Positions 1-12,937 of a stretch of 64,000 nt of DNA are shown here, piece by piece. Below the pieces are notes generated by a model that was not told the origin of the DNA, did no database searches, and was given only the letters and a program-made list of their open reading frames with translations. This DNA is from Acanthopleura granulata (taxonomy: Eukaryota; Mollusca; Polyplacophora; Chitonida; Chitonidae). The stretch is from NCBI GenBank assembly GCA_016165875.1, contig JABBOT010000080.1:46202132-46266131 (forward strand). Reading direction: 5' to 3'. Position 1 is the first letter of the stretch; each line of letters starts with the position of its first letter. The position numbers and the translations under genes are program-made.

Positions 1-598
1 ATACATGTCTATAAGGTATAGTGATGTGTTTAGGGGTAGTTCATGTATGCCTAGACAGCTGATTGACGGGGAAATCGCGATAAAAATGCCCCAGAGATAG
101 ATTGTTAAATATCATTTCTAAATTAGTCTTCATTTGGACAAACTGAATTTAAACCACAGCTTCACAAGAAAAGCACAACTGACTGGCACACAGAAATGAA
201 GTTCAACAAAATTGTGTAATGGAGAATTAAACAAAAAGTATTGAAAAGATAAGTAAATAAATAAAATCTGAAACTGAGTGGAAATGACTGCATCTGCCTA
301 AGTGGCTATGCTGTATGTTGTGAATAGGCACCCTCTCTTTTTATTAGGCCTATATATATTATAACACATACAGAGAAGAAAACTGCCTACACACGATTGC
401 CTTCGGGGCACTTTGGTGGTAGCACGAATGATATTTTCATCTGACAAGCGTGATAAACAAAATTCCTTGACTCTCGTTGAGGCTCGAGAGAGAAATGCTG
501 TTTGGTTCTGGCAAGCTGAGTCAGTGTCGGAGATAACGAATATGATTTCTGTTGTTTTGTGTGGATGTCATTCACTAGTCAGTTGAGACATCAGATAC
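1..598. other. AT-rich non-coding flank
   Basis: No convincing coding sequence is visible. A short stretch around 425-460, read on the minus strand, resembles sequence near 42,440-42,480, so part of this flank is a dispersed repeat. The remainder is AT-rich sequence without recognisable motifs. Confidence 0.5.
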
Positions 599-1597
599 AA
601 TACTTTAGACAGCAGCTCGCAGTTAGCTGTTAGCTGTTCAAAGGGACCAGACTTTATTTCGATAAAGATATAATAGCCAATATCTCCATTAATACTATAT
701 ACACAGGCTGCAAATTTGATCTAGCAAACAACTTCACACGGGCTATCACATGAAGTACATAGTTCCCAATTTCAACACCAGGGGGCGCCTGTGCGAATAA
801 CTGTCTGAACAACTGTCAACTCTGTATCTCCTTTAATACTAAACACATAGACTTCAAATTTAGTCTGGTAAAAAAACTTCACTCAGCCTATCCCCCGTTG
901 TTCATAGTTCCCAATTTCAACACCATGGGGCGCCTATGCGAATACCTGTCGGAATAACTGTGTACATCTCCTAACACTACACATACAGGCTTCAAATTTA
1001 GTTTGGTAAACAAAACTTCGCACGGGATGTACTGGCATCTGCGAATAACTGTCTTAATAACTGTCCACTCCACTCTGTCTATCTTCATTTATACTACACA
1101 TACGGGCTTCAAATTTAGTCTCGTAAACAAACTTTATATAGGCCATAACCTGATGTAGGCCTACATAGTTCCCAATTTCCACACCAGAGGGCGCCTCTGC
1201 GAATAATTGTCAATAACTGTCTACTCTGTATCTTTCTTAACGCTAAATATATAGGCTTCAAATTGAGAACTATGTGCATCAGGTGATAGCCCGTAAGTCC
1301 CCCGAGTTGGAATTGGGAACTACGTACATCACGTGGCAGCCTGTATGAAGTTTGTTTACTAGACTAATTTCAAGTGTGTATATTTAGTATTATTCAGACA
1401 GTTATTCGCACAGGCGCCCCCTGGTGTTGAAATTGGGAACTATGTACATCAGGTGATAGCCCGTGGGAAGTTTGATTATTATTTGAAGCTTTTATGTGGA
1501 GTATTAATGGAGATATCGCCTATTATATCTTTATCTAAATAATGACTGGCCCTCTTGAATAGCTAACCGCTAACTGCGAACCGCTGTCTAAAGTATT
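599..1597. mobile_element. Fold-back element with ~140-bp internal repeats
   Basis: The ends are inverted copies of each other: the left arm starts AATACTTTAGACAGC at 599 and the right arm ends with its reverse complement at 1597. The similarity runs about 90 bp inward on each side. Inside are four to five degenerate direct copies of a unit of about 138-144 bp, beginning near 681, 825, 963, 1085 and 1231. About two copies in the opposite orientation follow (about 1265-1500). Most units carry a G-rich core, GGGGGCGCC or a variant. There is no open reading frame, so this looks like a non-autonomous fold-back or MITE-like DNA element. No target-site duplication was identified. Confidence 0.7.
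776..789 (+). promoter_or_regulatory. CTCF-like motif inside fold-back element
   Basis: CACCAGGGGGCGCC matches the core of the animal CTCF consensus. Related sites lie at 921-934 (one central change), 1182-1195 (one change) and, reversed, 1413-1426. Binding is inferred from motif resemblance only. Confidence 0.35.
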
Positions 1598-4254
1598 ATT
1601 CGTTGGCAGATCGTCAGCGGAGAGACAACCACGCCCATGTCAGTCAGTCACAGCTACACAAGACAATATACATTGCAATTGTATATATTTAACAAGCAAA
1701 GTATTTTACAGAGCATCTGTCCGCGAATCTATCTCAAAATACGTGTTTAACTCAACCTCAGGTTGTTTGTTGCTGCGGAAAACAAATGTTTTAATCAGAC
1801 CTCAGAATTTATTTAATAAACTTAATTCCATGTCACATATCCATGTCTTTAACGGCGTTCAACGTTTTAAAACCACAGGCAGAGACTTGCTCTTTTAGCG
1901 TGTCTTCTATTCCGCTTTTTGTGCCTCTTGGCGATGTCATGTTTCTTTTTAATTTAAGAAATATGAATCTGTACAAATTCAATTTTGCTTGCAAACATCC
2001 TTCATTTTGTTTTCACCTTAGTCTTTCATATGTGTTATCACATTTGTTATCATCTCTGTACAGGGACCTTGCTGTCTACATGAGAATAGGTGAATAAACT
2101 TACCTAAACTAAACTATACTAAGATGATTTTCATTAATTCCGACACGGGCTCAGTTTGATAGAATTAACCTATATACAATTTCTCTTCCGAGTGACAACT
2201 ATCGGCAAACTCGTTTGTATTCCTTTTAAAAGATATCTTTTCAATGTGACTATAATGTATATAATCATAACATATGGTGCTTATTCAAGAACATAAAACA
2301 GCCATATAAGTTTTTTTTTTCAAAACTTTCTGTAATTGTGTTTCACATAATTTTGTTGCACTTTATTTCTGAGTGTGTCAATAATTTATGCTTTTCTGGT
2401 GAAATTCTTGTTGTTGAATTCTTGTAAAATCCGTTTGTCCACATGTAGACGAGAATGCAATAGTATTTAACAAAGTAGTAGTGCCAAATGCTTATAAGGA
2501 TGCTCCCCTTACCATGATGAAGGTCGCCTTTGGTCAAAGAGAAATGTCCTTGAGTACGGCGTAAAGCACCAGTCAATTAAATATAAGAATACTACAACTT
2601 TCGTATGCAAAATTTGACATTTTGCCTAGTGTAGCCCAAAATATTGGTCAAGTATGACCATATGTATATATATTTCTAAAAGCTACACGATTGCTGATTT
2701 CAAAAATGGCTTGAAAAAAAGTCAGAGTTCTTTTCAAAATGCTTTGTTTTCGCCAATTTTCAAATTTTTCAAATTTTTCTTGGACAGGTGGATAGCTTAC
2801 TGATTCAACTAAATAAAATTTGTAATATTCATTTTGGATTGTTTCTGAGTCATCATTTAAAATTTTAAATGTCAAAAATTTAATAAGTTTTTGAAACATT
2901 TTGTATTCTTTTCTTAATATCTTTAAAACTAGAAAAGATGTCAAAAACTTGTGGAACCGATTATTAGCTAGCTATTTTATGTGCAAAGTTTCAACCTTTG
3001 AAAAATAAAAGTATTTCACCACACAACCGTCTTAAAATAGAACGGGAGAAAAGCACCAAAATGACGAACAAAGTTCGTCATTAATTCATTTGCAAATTTC
3101 GGGACACGCCTTTTATTGGTAGTTAACTCACCTGGCCTCCAACAAGTAAATCACGTCTAATATATCGTCAAAATCCTAAAAACTGTTGATGTTAAAGGAA
3201 TGACAGCCGTCTCGGACAGAGAGATTGCTGGTGTGTCCGAGGCTGAGGCGGGGGTGGGGGATATGGAGGTGTGAATCAACTAGGAACTCGATATTCAAAT
3301 GCAAAGGCAGTACCGGTGTGTTCATTCTGAAATCTACAAGGCCCGTAATGCGTTTTTCACATTTTTTTTTCTTTTTTTTACCTGTTAGGAATCTGACAGT
3401 ATTGGCTCCCAAAACCCGGTCTTGGTCAGAGTCTATATAGATCCTGGCGCTGTCACTGCATGTTTGCGGGACATTATGACAATAGGCGATCGCCGAGGCT
3501 CTTGTGACCATTTGAACACTTAACCTGTCACTGCATACCGCTTGTCGTCCGCAACTATGCTTTGCATGTCCGTACGTCACACACTGAAAAGCTCGTCAGT
3601 AGCTGGTCAAAATTCTGTTATTTATATAAGTCGAACACCCCGCGGTTTGCCTCAGTTCAATTTCAAAACTGCCCGCCTCTTGTATGTGAAAATTTTTTGA
3701 CCTTAAACAACAACCAAATAAATCAACTGCCGATATGGCATTTTCGCTGGGCTCCAGTCATTAGCACAGGATATATTCTGCAATTAGCGAAACTCAGAGC
3801 TCATGTCCGAAAGTAATGAAAACGTTCAAAAGTAGCGATTCAGTTATAGGTACATGTATATGTAGCTTAAACCAGAATGTAGGCCAGCGGAAGCATCAGA
3901 TTTCCGTATCACTTAAGTGATTGAAACGTCTTGACAAGTCCATAGTTTGCCACAACAAACAAGATTCAGCAAGGTTAAAATGCCGAAGTTAGACATTCAC
4001 TGACACGATGTTTTTTGTCTACATTTGGAATAACAATAGCAAAGAAATCCCAAAGGTATAATATTTACGAGAATTAGTAGCAAAGTCCTTATAAGAGATT
4101 TTAGGCTCATGCGCAGGTAACGGACTCTTCCTATTAAATGAGAGGACGAGTGGTTGTGCCCGAAAAGACGAACTTGTCTCAACTTGACGACTATTGATAA
4201 CACATACAGAGCATTTCATCCTGCAGCCAGAAAGTCTGCCATATAATTTATAAA

Positions 4255-4440
4255 TTTGACTTATACCACGGCGGCCAGCATTATGGTGAGAGGAAACAGG
4301 ACAGAATCCGGAGGAAAGCCACAACCATCAGCAGGGTGCTGGCGAACCTTCACACGTACGACCTGAGAGGAAGCGGACTTGAAAACACAGCGCGGGATCA
4401 TAACGCCGCGCTGGCGCCCAAAACTCGGCCACGGAACTCC
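4255..4440 (-). mobile_element. tRNA-derived SINE fragment (copy A)
   Basis: Read on the minus strand this contains the conserved SINE body seen repeatedly in the window: a stretch ending in ACCATAATGCTGGCCGCCG preceded by a degenerate GGTTTCCTC-like segment and a CCTGCTGATGG-like segment. The same insertion is present at 16,345-16,490, so it predates the duplication. Confidence 0.6.
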
Positions 4441-6329
4441 CTCTGGAAAATTACTATCCAGCAAGTCTTTCACTTATGGTATCCATACAGTGTACACCCA
4501 AAAAACCATAATACAGCTAGCTACAGCTCATTCATGCAATGCCTCTAACATACATATACGTATATATTCATTATTACTTGGTAAGTAAGGCGCAGACGTT
4601 CTTTCGTAACGACAACAATATAATATCCTTTGTTTTGTTAGTCTATCACACTACACCGTTTGATAGGACACAAAGCTATTTAAAAAGGTGTACAAGCAAT
4701 TACATTTGTATGTGATTTTCATCCTTACCGCGCTCTAGTGTAGACGGACTGTATAATAATGTTTTATAGGAGAAAAAGAATAGAAGTATGAAGATTTGTT
4801 AATTTCGTAAACCATGGATATTGGTATGCACAATGTTCTTAATTGGAATCATACTGATATATTCAGTGATTTCCTTTCAAGAAAACTTAATTCACAAAGC
4901 TAGAAATTTAAAGATTTATCTATTACGTGTCTTTATTGAACTAATTATTTATTTAGTAAATGAATTTATTTATAATATAATTATTGCTAGTGACCTTAAA
5001 TTTACAACAAGGTTCCAGAAACCAAGACAGCGGAGGATTCTAGAACTTCCTTGTCAGAAGTTGACCCCGGACCCAATGTGCCTCGTGTGCGAGCAAGACA
5101 CCTGAAACCACTTTAATATGTTACCCCATCCCCTTCCTCCTCTCACTTTCCCTTCCCCTCCCTGACTGTTAATTTGATTATCTTTTTGGATACTAACGTA
5201 AACTTGTGTGCTTTCGCCCTATAAACTTTGTTATATTGTCCCTGTCCCTATTTGTCCATGAGATTCTTCATTTGAACTTTCAAACAATTCGTCAAAACTG
5301 TTGCCCAATGAACACGTTTTCAAGGAACATGTATACAAGTACACGTACACTGTATATGCCTACACAATGACAGATTCAGAACAGATAGCGAAGCGCTGGG
5401 AAAACCACGCGCATGAGGTTTGCAGAATGATGACTAAACTACAAATAACTAAACCTTGCATTCTTGTCAGGCTTAAGTGAGGTGTAGAAAGGGGACTTTG
5501 TTTGACGCTGTTATCTATCATCTTGAAAAGAAGGGGAAAAAACACAAAGCAAAAAGCATGCGCGCTATATTCCCCTTTACAACGCTACCCAACCGTTGAC
5601 AAATCTCGAACCAGGGCTAGCCAATGAAGCTGCCGAATATAACATTACAGCGCTCACATGAAACCAAAAAAAACTTACAGGGCTGAAAAACTAATATGTG
5701 CTACAAATATTGACTTTTGTTTGATTCTAAATTATTTCTTGCACGTTATATTTCCTGGTTTTTACAAACATTTCATACAGCTGACGATACTTAATCAAAT
5801 ATTTCACTTCCCACCCTCTCCTGCCGAGGCGACCCTTTTTCTTCCCCACCCTCTCTCTCCCTCATCCTTCCGGGCCGTGAAGTACAATGTGCTTCGACTG
5901 CATGTGGGGCGGCTAAGATTAACATGCCTGTGGAAGTCTTTCTCCTGCAGTAGCGTTTGGCAGGCTGGCGGGAATTTCTGTATTCACGGATTCTTCGAGC
6001 TAAGTGGTAATCATGTTTTGAATGCATTGTTTGTGCGGTACAGGCTACATTTCGTAACAATTCCCTCACCTGGTTCAGATTTGATAAGCTTCTCCGGTTA
6101 AATCAGTTTAATGGTTATTGTGACTTTCATGAATGCATGTATATAAGCAAGCGTTGCGTTTCGGAGAAACCGAAACACACTTCTTATGTACGCCCTGTGG
6201 AGTCACTTTTAGATAGACTTTCCTTCGTTGGAATTAATATTGATACACTGGCATATACATGTAGGCCTCTACACAGGTGTAAATAAAGAAATAAATAAAT
6301 GAATGAATAAATAAATAATTTACGAACGA

Positions 6330-6427
6330 ACAGCGACCGCACTGGTGGGAGGCTTCGGATTATTGCGCTGCGCTAGCGCGCTAACCGACTGAGCCATGGA
6401 GAATAAATGAATGAATGAATAAATAAG

Positions 6428-6462
<35 letters not shown>

Positions 6463-6520
6463 AGAAAGAAAGAAAGAAAGAAAGAAAAAAAGAAATAAAG
6501 AAATAAAAAAATAAGGGGTA
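6330..6520 (-). mobile_element. tRNA-like SINE head plus AAAT/AAAG microsatellite
   Basis: The minus strand of 6,335-6,400 reads like the 5' half of a tRNA (GGCTCAGTCGGTTAGCGCG), the usual polymerase III A-box head of a SINE. It is followed by an (AAAT)n/(AAAG)n tract at about 6,405-6,515 on the plus strand. The tract is much shorter in the duplicated copy (about 18,480-18,535), which shows microsatellite length change after duplication. Confidence 0.6.
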
Positions 6521-7605
6521 ATTGGTACAGCCCTTGAAACTAGCAAAAAATTTGCAGCGGCAATGATGTGCCCTGGCCAAATCGGATCATGACGGCAATG
6601 CGACGGCATTTTTAGATATGCAATAGACATCTAATAAACTAGGGTCATTTTGTAACCCAAGCTACTATGTTTTCTATATAGAGATTACCAGAATATATAT
6701 ATACATGTAATAAGGCCTTACTGAAACTGACCTACATGAAAACAGAAATTTTTAGGCAACACTTTTTGAGGATATATTTATTGCTGTCTTGTCTGGCAAT
6801 GAAAATTTGGGTTTATTGGTCATTTACTAGAAACTCCACCACATCAATGCAGATTTATTTTTTTATTTCATATTTCATTCAATCAAAGGACTGTAAAAAA
6901 TTATAAAATTATATACAAACATTAGTGCAAAGTAGAGCGGACCACAATGAAGAACGACTGTCCCTCCGTACGTGTATTCATAGTGGCGTCGTTAATGGAA
7001 ATAAAACTACAAAAAACTCTGCATCCTGTCCCTCCGGAATGTCCACTGTTGCCCAGTCCATTCAGGACTAAAGTTCTAGAAACCCACTGGTAAATTCCCG
7101 AACTCAACATAATTAGGCCTAAGTCTCTCACTGAACCAAACTAATCTATGCGCTCATGTAACTGACGCCATTTTTTTCACTAACAGTTTCAAACTCTACA
7201 AATCCCTGCACCACTTACACAGCTTTATGAATTCTCATCAAGGCCTTGCACTGTGAACTAGGCCTGCAGACTGCTGAGTTGTATGATAGTTCAGCCCCTG
7301 GTCATGCTCCCATTAGCGATCGCGGGGGAAAAAACAACATATAGGAGTCGAGGAAGAGCAGATATAACCATAAAAGCATTAAAGGCCATGTTCTTTCAAA
7401 ATAAAGTGAAGACACAAGTCAAGATGCAATCATAGACAATGGTCAGGCAATCAGATAAATTGTCTGAGGCAGTAATTCATAGATTAACCCTCAGACGGTC
7501 GGATTATTACCACGTTTGCCCATTGCATGTGGTTGGCTGCTGTATAGCGTTTAAACCTCTGTTGCCAGTCACAGTGGTTGTCCGGCGACAAGCTAAGGCC
7601 CAGGT

Positions 7606-8749
7606 TCTGTGTTAAAGAACCGTATTTTATACTGTATAGATCATGATGGGATATATCTTTCTTCCCAACATTCTGGTGGAAAAATTGGCATCATCCAGCA
7701 TATAAATGTTATGCTGCAGATTGCTGATATAAACTGTGGACATATTTTGGTATTAGTTCCATATAAACAGCCTAAAAGTTCTATCTGTTTCTACAAAATG
7801 TTTGTATGAATGAGGAAAATGATATGGCATTCGTGCGTCTAGTTTGTTAGCAAGTCAGTGACAGTGCTGTAGAAGCGCAACCTTATTTAATACGACGATA
7901 TAACTCTTGCTGCAGTATTTTGTGTGGCTAATTTGCCTGAGGGACATAAAACTTTATATGACCTGTCGCCTGATTTGAGGGCGGAGGGCTTGGGTGTCAA
8001 CTGGAAGTAAAGATAAGTACTAGGGTCTTATAAAGCCACTGTCACACGCAAGAGAAAACTTTACTGGCACCGTCATCTTTCATTAAACACGTTGGTCCAC
8101 TTTCTGGGCGCAGAGGTTTAAAAGTTTAAAGGCCATTTGCTCAACCCAGCATATCCGTAAAATTCGCCAGTGACTTGGCAATCATCGATGTTTTACCAAC
8201 CGCTCTCCAGGTTTCTCCATCGTCGTCAAACTTTACACTACATTTCTTGCCTTAAAGTGGCGTGATATGTGCCCGCCGCTGTCTGTGAACAACTACACCA
8301 CTCTGTCTATTGCAAGCCCATTTCACTATGCTAAGACTCAGGTATTATGTTAAGACTGACGACATACGACCGTTTCACAAAATAATACTATCTATGCTTT
8401 ACTGTCTACCGACTGGTTAAAACTAGGGGTTACGTCGGAAGATAAAGATTTATGACTTGGACTTGTTAGTGAAATATGGCCCGGATGTATCATTTGGACA
8501 GTCACACTACGGGTTCCATTCTCAGTCAGGTAAAAATCAGAATAATCGGCTTGAGTAGAGACTTGTATCGTTCTGTATTATTGTTAAGTACGCACGTACA
8601 GCAATTGGTCAACCAACTCCTATAGGCTGCAGTTTAATAAGTGTGCTTTTCTCTGCCCGGTTTCCTCCCACCATAATGCTGACCGTTTCAAGTGTTTCTC
8701 TGCATTGAAAAAAGCCACTGCCTCTGTCTTACATGTTGGCAAATTTATT
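7606..8749. other. Junction region with partial repeat copies
   Basis: No gene is supported. Positions 7,611-7,855 resemble 12,938-13,160 and, inverted, 33,960-34,250. Positions 8,105-8,250 resemble 13,210-13,350, a SINE-like segment. A short SINE body (CCGGTTTCCTCCCACC) lies near 8,658-8,690. The interval joins the 6-kb direct repeat to the block carrying the first peptide locus. Confidence 0.5.
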
Positions 8750-11039
8750 TGTAATTTATGTATTATTTCTTACATTTTCATTTTAGAACTTTTGTGTTAG
8801 ATTGTTTTGGAAATGGGTCTTGCTATTATCGACTTTATGGCTCTTTTATGCTTTATGCGTGGTATGTACAAATGTCGTACTAGACACTTAGATTCAATAC
8901 GACGACGATTTTGTAACAGTAACAATTGTAGTGTAGTGTAGTGTAGTGAAGTCTGTTTCGCAAACAAAATGTTGTCTCTTCTGCTGTAATTCCCCTCACA
9001 TCTGCCTTGGTTATAATCTGGTAATTTAAACCTACAGGTTTTATTCGAAGACATTTCTAGTAAGCGTATGACACCATACTGCTTTTTAAAAAGCACATAA
9101 TCACACAACTCTAACACTTGGGTTTGGCAATAAATCTTTGGTTATTATGGTACAGAATGCAGAATCTCACGATCAAAGTTATATATTTTTTCTCTGATAT
9201 CCGTTGTATGATGTGAGGGTCACGCATTTCTGTGCTATTAATTTATAACGTTTTCCATTTGGGAAATATTGTTAGGGAATTAACTCTTGTCGGTTTATTG
9301 ATAGAGATTTTAGGTGGTTATGACAGGTATACGAGCTAAGATTTTTATACATTTGAAACGCATAGTTTAACACTGAAGAAGCAATGAAATAATTCGTATA
9401 ATTCTAGTCTTTTCTTGGTATTATACTGGATTCCACAACTATTATACACTGTTGATTATTCCTCCTGTGGTTTCAGTTGTGACTGGGTATCATCTGTTTT
9501 TATCACAGACAAATGTCAACATTTGATGACAGCTGACATTATTACTGACAATCGTAATCCAATGTCTTTAGGAATCTGATTGTGTCACCGGTTATCGGAA
9601 CGGATTGTTGACGGGCATCCACATCTACTTGGATGATTCGGTTAGTAAAGAAAATCTTTGATCACTTGAAAGTTTTCCCAAAACTGGTCAAAAGGAGAGA
9701 AAATAAATGCCCCAGTATTTAGTTCTAGTTCCAGCTTGTCAAAAAATGCTGTATTTACATTCCAGCTTTAAGACATTCATACTATGTCTATGGCTCAGCA
9801 TATTCTGAGAAACTCCGTCATAAAGAGGGTATTTTCTGACCTTTAGAGAAAAAATTTGTCATTGTTGAGGAGGACAGATATCATAATAATGCAATCATTA
9901 TTTCCAAGAATTGTTATAATCATATCCTTATAGAGGAGCAAAATTCACCTAAACATCCATGTACTACATATATGCTATTATACATGCCGTCTTTCTTACG
10001 TTTCACCTTTTTAGTCACTTTGCAAACAGGTGTTTTTATCTTAGGTTTGACAATGGCTCTCACGATTGTCGACTTGAAGGTCTCTTGGTCGCTTATGAGC
10101 AGCACACGGATGTCGGGGCTGGGGGCCGTGTATTCATGGTGCAGTTTTTATATTACCACTGCATGAACAGCTGCAATAAAAGTGTAACTGAGATACTTTA
10201 TGCCTTTTCTCGCTTTATTGTAGGGTAATATGTATCGTACAAATGTGGAGCTTTTAAGGTTAAACTTGTTGACTTCGTGTTAGATACTTCTACTTCCAGG
10301 TAACTTTTTTCCACTAAAGATATATATGTTTAGAGGCATGCTAAATTTAATAATGAAACTGGTGTTTGGAATTATACTTCGGATATCTTGTTACTGGTTG
10401 AGGGTCTGATCTGTGATTTGCGTAGTTCGCTCAGTGCAGGTGATTGGGTTCAGGATCATCGATCAAATCTGCGGTACTTGCTGACAGGGGCGCAGCACAT
10501 ATTTTACCAGTAATTGTCTGAAATTTCATCCCATCGTTATTTTAACGGATTGCTTTGGTCCAATGGTCCAAACTCCTTCCAGGAAAGTGGTTGTACATCA
10601 GGACAGTATTCTACTACTGAGTAACAAACCTCAACAGTATGGTGAATGGGCTTATTCGTCTTCGTTGTTTCATACGCAGGGACACATTTAAAAGACTGTC
10701 CATGTCTTGAACGGTTGTAAAGTCGAACCCCCAAATACCTCATCCCAACATATTCTGTGTTTGTGTGTGTGTGTGTTTTTTTTTCTCGACAAGTTATTTC
10801 CTCTGGTCCTCCAAATATGGTCATAAAGCTACGCTTATACAGATGATCCAGGGTCTGCATGCCGGAAAAATATGATAAAGTATCTACCTATCGTCAGTGT
10901 ACATCAGCCGCGTCGAAATGTAATAATGATATTAGAGTTCAAACGTTAAGCAGGCCTCAGTAGAATATACATGTATTACATAGGAACAAAGCTAATGGTA
11001 TTAAAAAGACGACATAAACCTGTAAATATACAATTGGAC

Positions 11040-12350
11040 AGTTCTGCGTTTTACACTGTCATTAATGTTTTCTAAGGAAAGAAATCATTGAGCTGTTCAA
11101 GGTATAAGAAACAGTACTTGAAACGGAAGTTTCTAAGAATTAATCGCAAGTCGTAAACTATAGAGGCTGATGTATTCTGCGCAATGTTGTTGTTTGGGAG
11201 TTGCGGTATGGCGCCTGTCTTTATTAACGTCCGGTTTTTGCCCAATCCGCTTATGTCACTGCTATCTCCTCGGTTTCGAAAAACCACAGAGTGAGACTCA
11301 CGATTGATGATTTATTGGTATTGACTGAATAGGAAACCCGAATATATCTAAACTAGTCGACAAATGTTCAAATGAACATCACGTGAACAAAATACTGAAA
11401 TATATTGCACCATGGCGGAAATGTAAACACTTTTGTGTGGAGTCGAATAATAAGGTGCATGAGGAAAACACTTGAAAAACCCAGAGCCATGAGTGACTAA
11501 ATCCTTTGTTTACCGGCGTCTCTCTTTCCGACGTTATAAGGAGCATCGTTCAGGAATGTCTCAGTTTCTCTCTTCTGCAGACGAAGCTCGATCTTCAGTT
11601 TATAGGCCTCTACGGTGACGTAGCTGACCATGAACAGTGCGCATGCCAAGATGAGAACGACGGTCGTTTTCATGATGATGAGCTGTGAGAATGTCAGCCA
11701 GAAGGAAGAACGCAATAATTATAATGGTGCCATAATGTACTTTCTGTTGTTGTTAACAGCACTTTTTAAAAATTCTTTGTTTTGTTTGACATTTATTGTA
11801 TGATTTGGTAGAGCAAGCCTTAAAATTTTCCTTCGGTTGGTACTAGTTCGAAGTTGGCAGATGCAAACACTGACACTGGGTGAAAAGGCTTGATGGTGCT
11901 GTAGCGAAAACTTTATCAACAATGTTTAGTCGAGCTGTTTACCAGTAACGTGTTAGAGGTCGATGTACACTATGCTAATGGGTCGGTGTCATTTGATGGT
12001 CTTGGTGCACCCAATTGGTCAGATAAAGGAACTTTGAACGGCATAGTTTAAATATAACTGGTGACAATTAATTGAAATGCTTAATCATGAAAACCAAGAT
12101 TTCGGCTATTCCCATAGATGTGATCTGCAAACTCTCAATCTATGCTTTAACATTAATTGATGCAAGCCTACACGTTTGGTACATTACAATGAATTATGAA
12201 ATATGGCCAGCTTATTAACTGATCTATTTCCTTGCTGGAGTTGTAAGCAAGACTGTTGGTATTAAACGTCCACGAGAGGATGTAATGATGTTTGAGGTTG
12301 CAACATCTGTTGTATAGACTGGAAACTGAGTCTCCCTTACTTCAACTATG
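11040..12350 (-). pseudogene. Secreted acidic-tail peptide precursor, decayed paralogue
   Basis: Exon 2 (11,682 down to 11,514) is well preserved. The ATG is at 11,673 and the coding part is 160 nt, exactly as in the intact paralogues. It encodes a 23-residue signal peptide ending in VEA, then a propeptide with Lys-Arg at residues 34-35 and 50-51 flanking a segment containing ETFLNDAPY. An acceptor precedes it (TTCTCACAG read on this strand) and a GTAAAC donor follows. Three other parts are damaged. The TATA box of the paralogue is TCTATACAA here (near 12,320). The donor of non-coding exon 1 reads AT instead of GT (12,222-12,223). The Glu-rich third exon is almost entirely missing, leaving sequence near 11,245-11,275 that joins directly to the paralogue's 3' UTR. 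Expression with a different 3' end cannot be excluded, but a decayed copy is most likely. Confidence 0.75.
11514..11673 (-). CDS. Signal peptide/propeptide exon of decayed peptide gene
   Basis: This 53-codon exon plus one base is open from ATG to the splice donor. The translation begins MKTTVVLILACALFMVS, a hydrophobic signal sequence, with predicted cleavage after VEA at residue 23. Basic residues then lead to the first Lys-Arg at 34-35. The 14-residue interval between the two Lys-Arg pairs keeps the family core FLNDAP. The reading frame continues past the donor for only a few codons before a stop, so a functional product depends on splicing to an exon that seems to have been lost. Confidence 0.6.
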
Positions 12351-12937
12351 GAAACTTATTTTTCGATTGGCCAAAGGGAACAAACATTTGGTAAGAAATA
12401 GCCCGAAGGCAGCAGAAAGTAACAATCAGTAGACATTGTAGGCATAGCGATTGTGAGGAGACAGATGTAAATGAGTAAAACATAGTAGAGAAAAGGTATA
12501 GAGCCGTATAAGCAGTCAGTAGGTCGAACCAGCCACTCAGAGCTATGCGTTTGAGCTTTTAATTAACTTACATTTGGGTAACTGATTCTCGTATTGATGG
12601 TTCACATTTACTCTTTTAGTTATTTTGATGAGGTCTTTTTAGATAGCTTATAATGATTCAAAAATGCATGCAATACTGTATAGATGTAATATGTTGAAGA
12701 TGTTGAGAATTTGCACTTGACGTCATCCCTCATACCACTTTATTTAACAAAGATTTTCATCTGTAAATTTTCACCATTAATTTGTGTATATAAATTCATG
12801 CACTTCAAAATAATGCCTGACCTGAGATTACAACAGATTCACACTGAAATAGTGGAATAAATAATATAAATGAATAAATCAATAAATGAATAAATCAATC
12901 AATCCATCAATGAAGAAATATGTGAGTAAATAAACAA

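Larger units (their letters stand above)
1681..7605 (+). repeat. ~6-kb direct duplication, copy A
   Basis: Nearly the whole interval can be read again, base for base with scattered changes, at about 13,541-19,610. The match begins at GTATATATTTAACAAGC and ends just after GTTGTCCGGCGACAA. Small insertions and deletions distinguish the copies. For example, about 215 bp at 14,965-15,180 and about 60 bp near 14,075-14,135 are present only in copy B, and a longer AAAT/AAAG microsatellite is present only in copy A. Open frames shared by the two copies are explained by recent duplication. I see no supported gene inside. Confidence 0.9.

Noticed and set aside
5791..6069. 92-codon minus-strand frame and overlapping plus-strand frame, both preserved in the two copies of the direct repeat
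   Set aside because: Frames are preserved on both strands at once because the copies are recent. They start at non-ATG codons, and there is no domain, promoter or splice support.
6335..6400. Possible functional tRNA gene
   Set aside because: Only the 5' tRNA-like half is present, without a full cloverleaf, and it is duplicated as a SINE head at 18,410-18,480.
6373..6630. Minus-strand frame rich in Phe/Leu/Ser/Ile resembling a membrane protein
   Set aside because: It is translation of an AAAT/AAAG microsatellite; the hydrophobic run shortens with the repeat in the second copy.
11072..11287. Minus-strand frame that could be an alternative third exon of the decayed peptide gene
   Set aside because: It would need an acceptor (CCGAG) with only a short pyrimidine tract, and the reading frame covers what is 3' UTR in the intact duplicate, so coding is unlikely.
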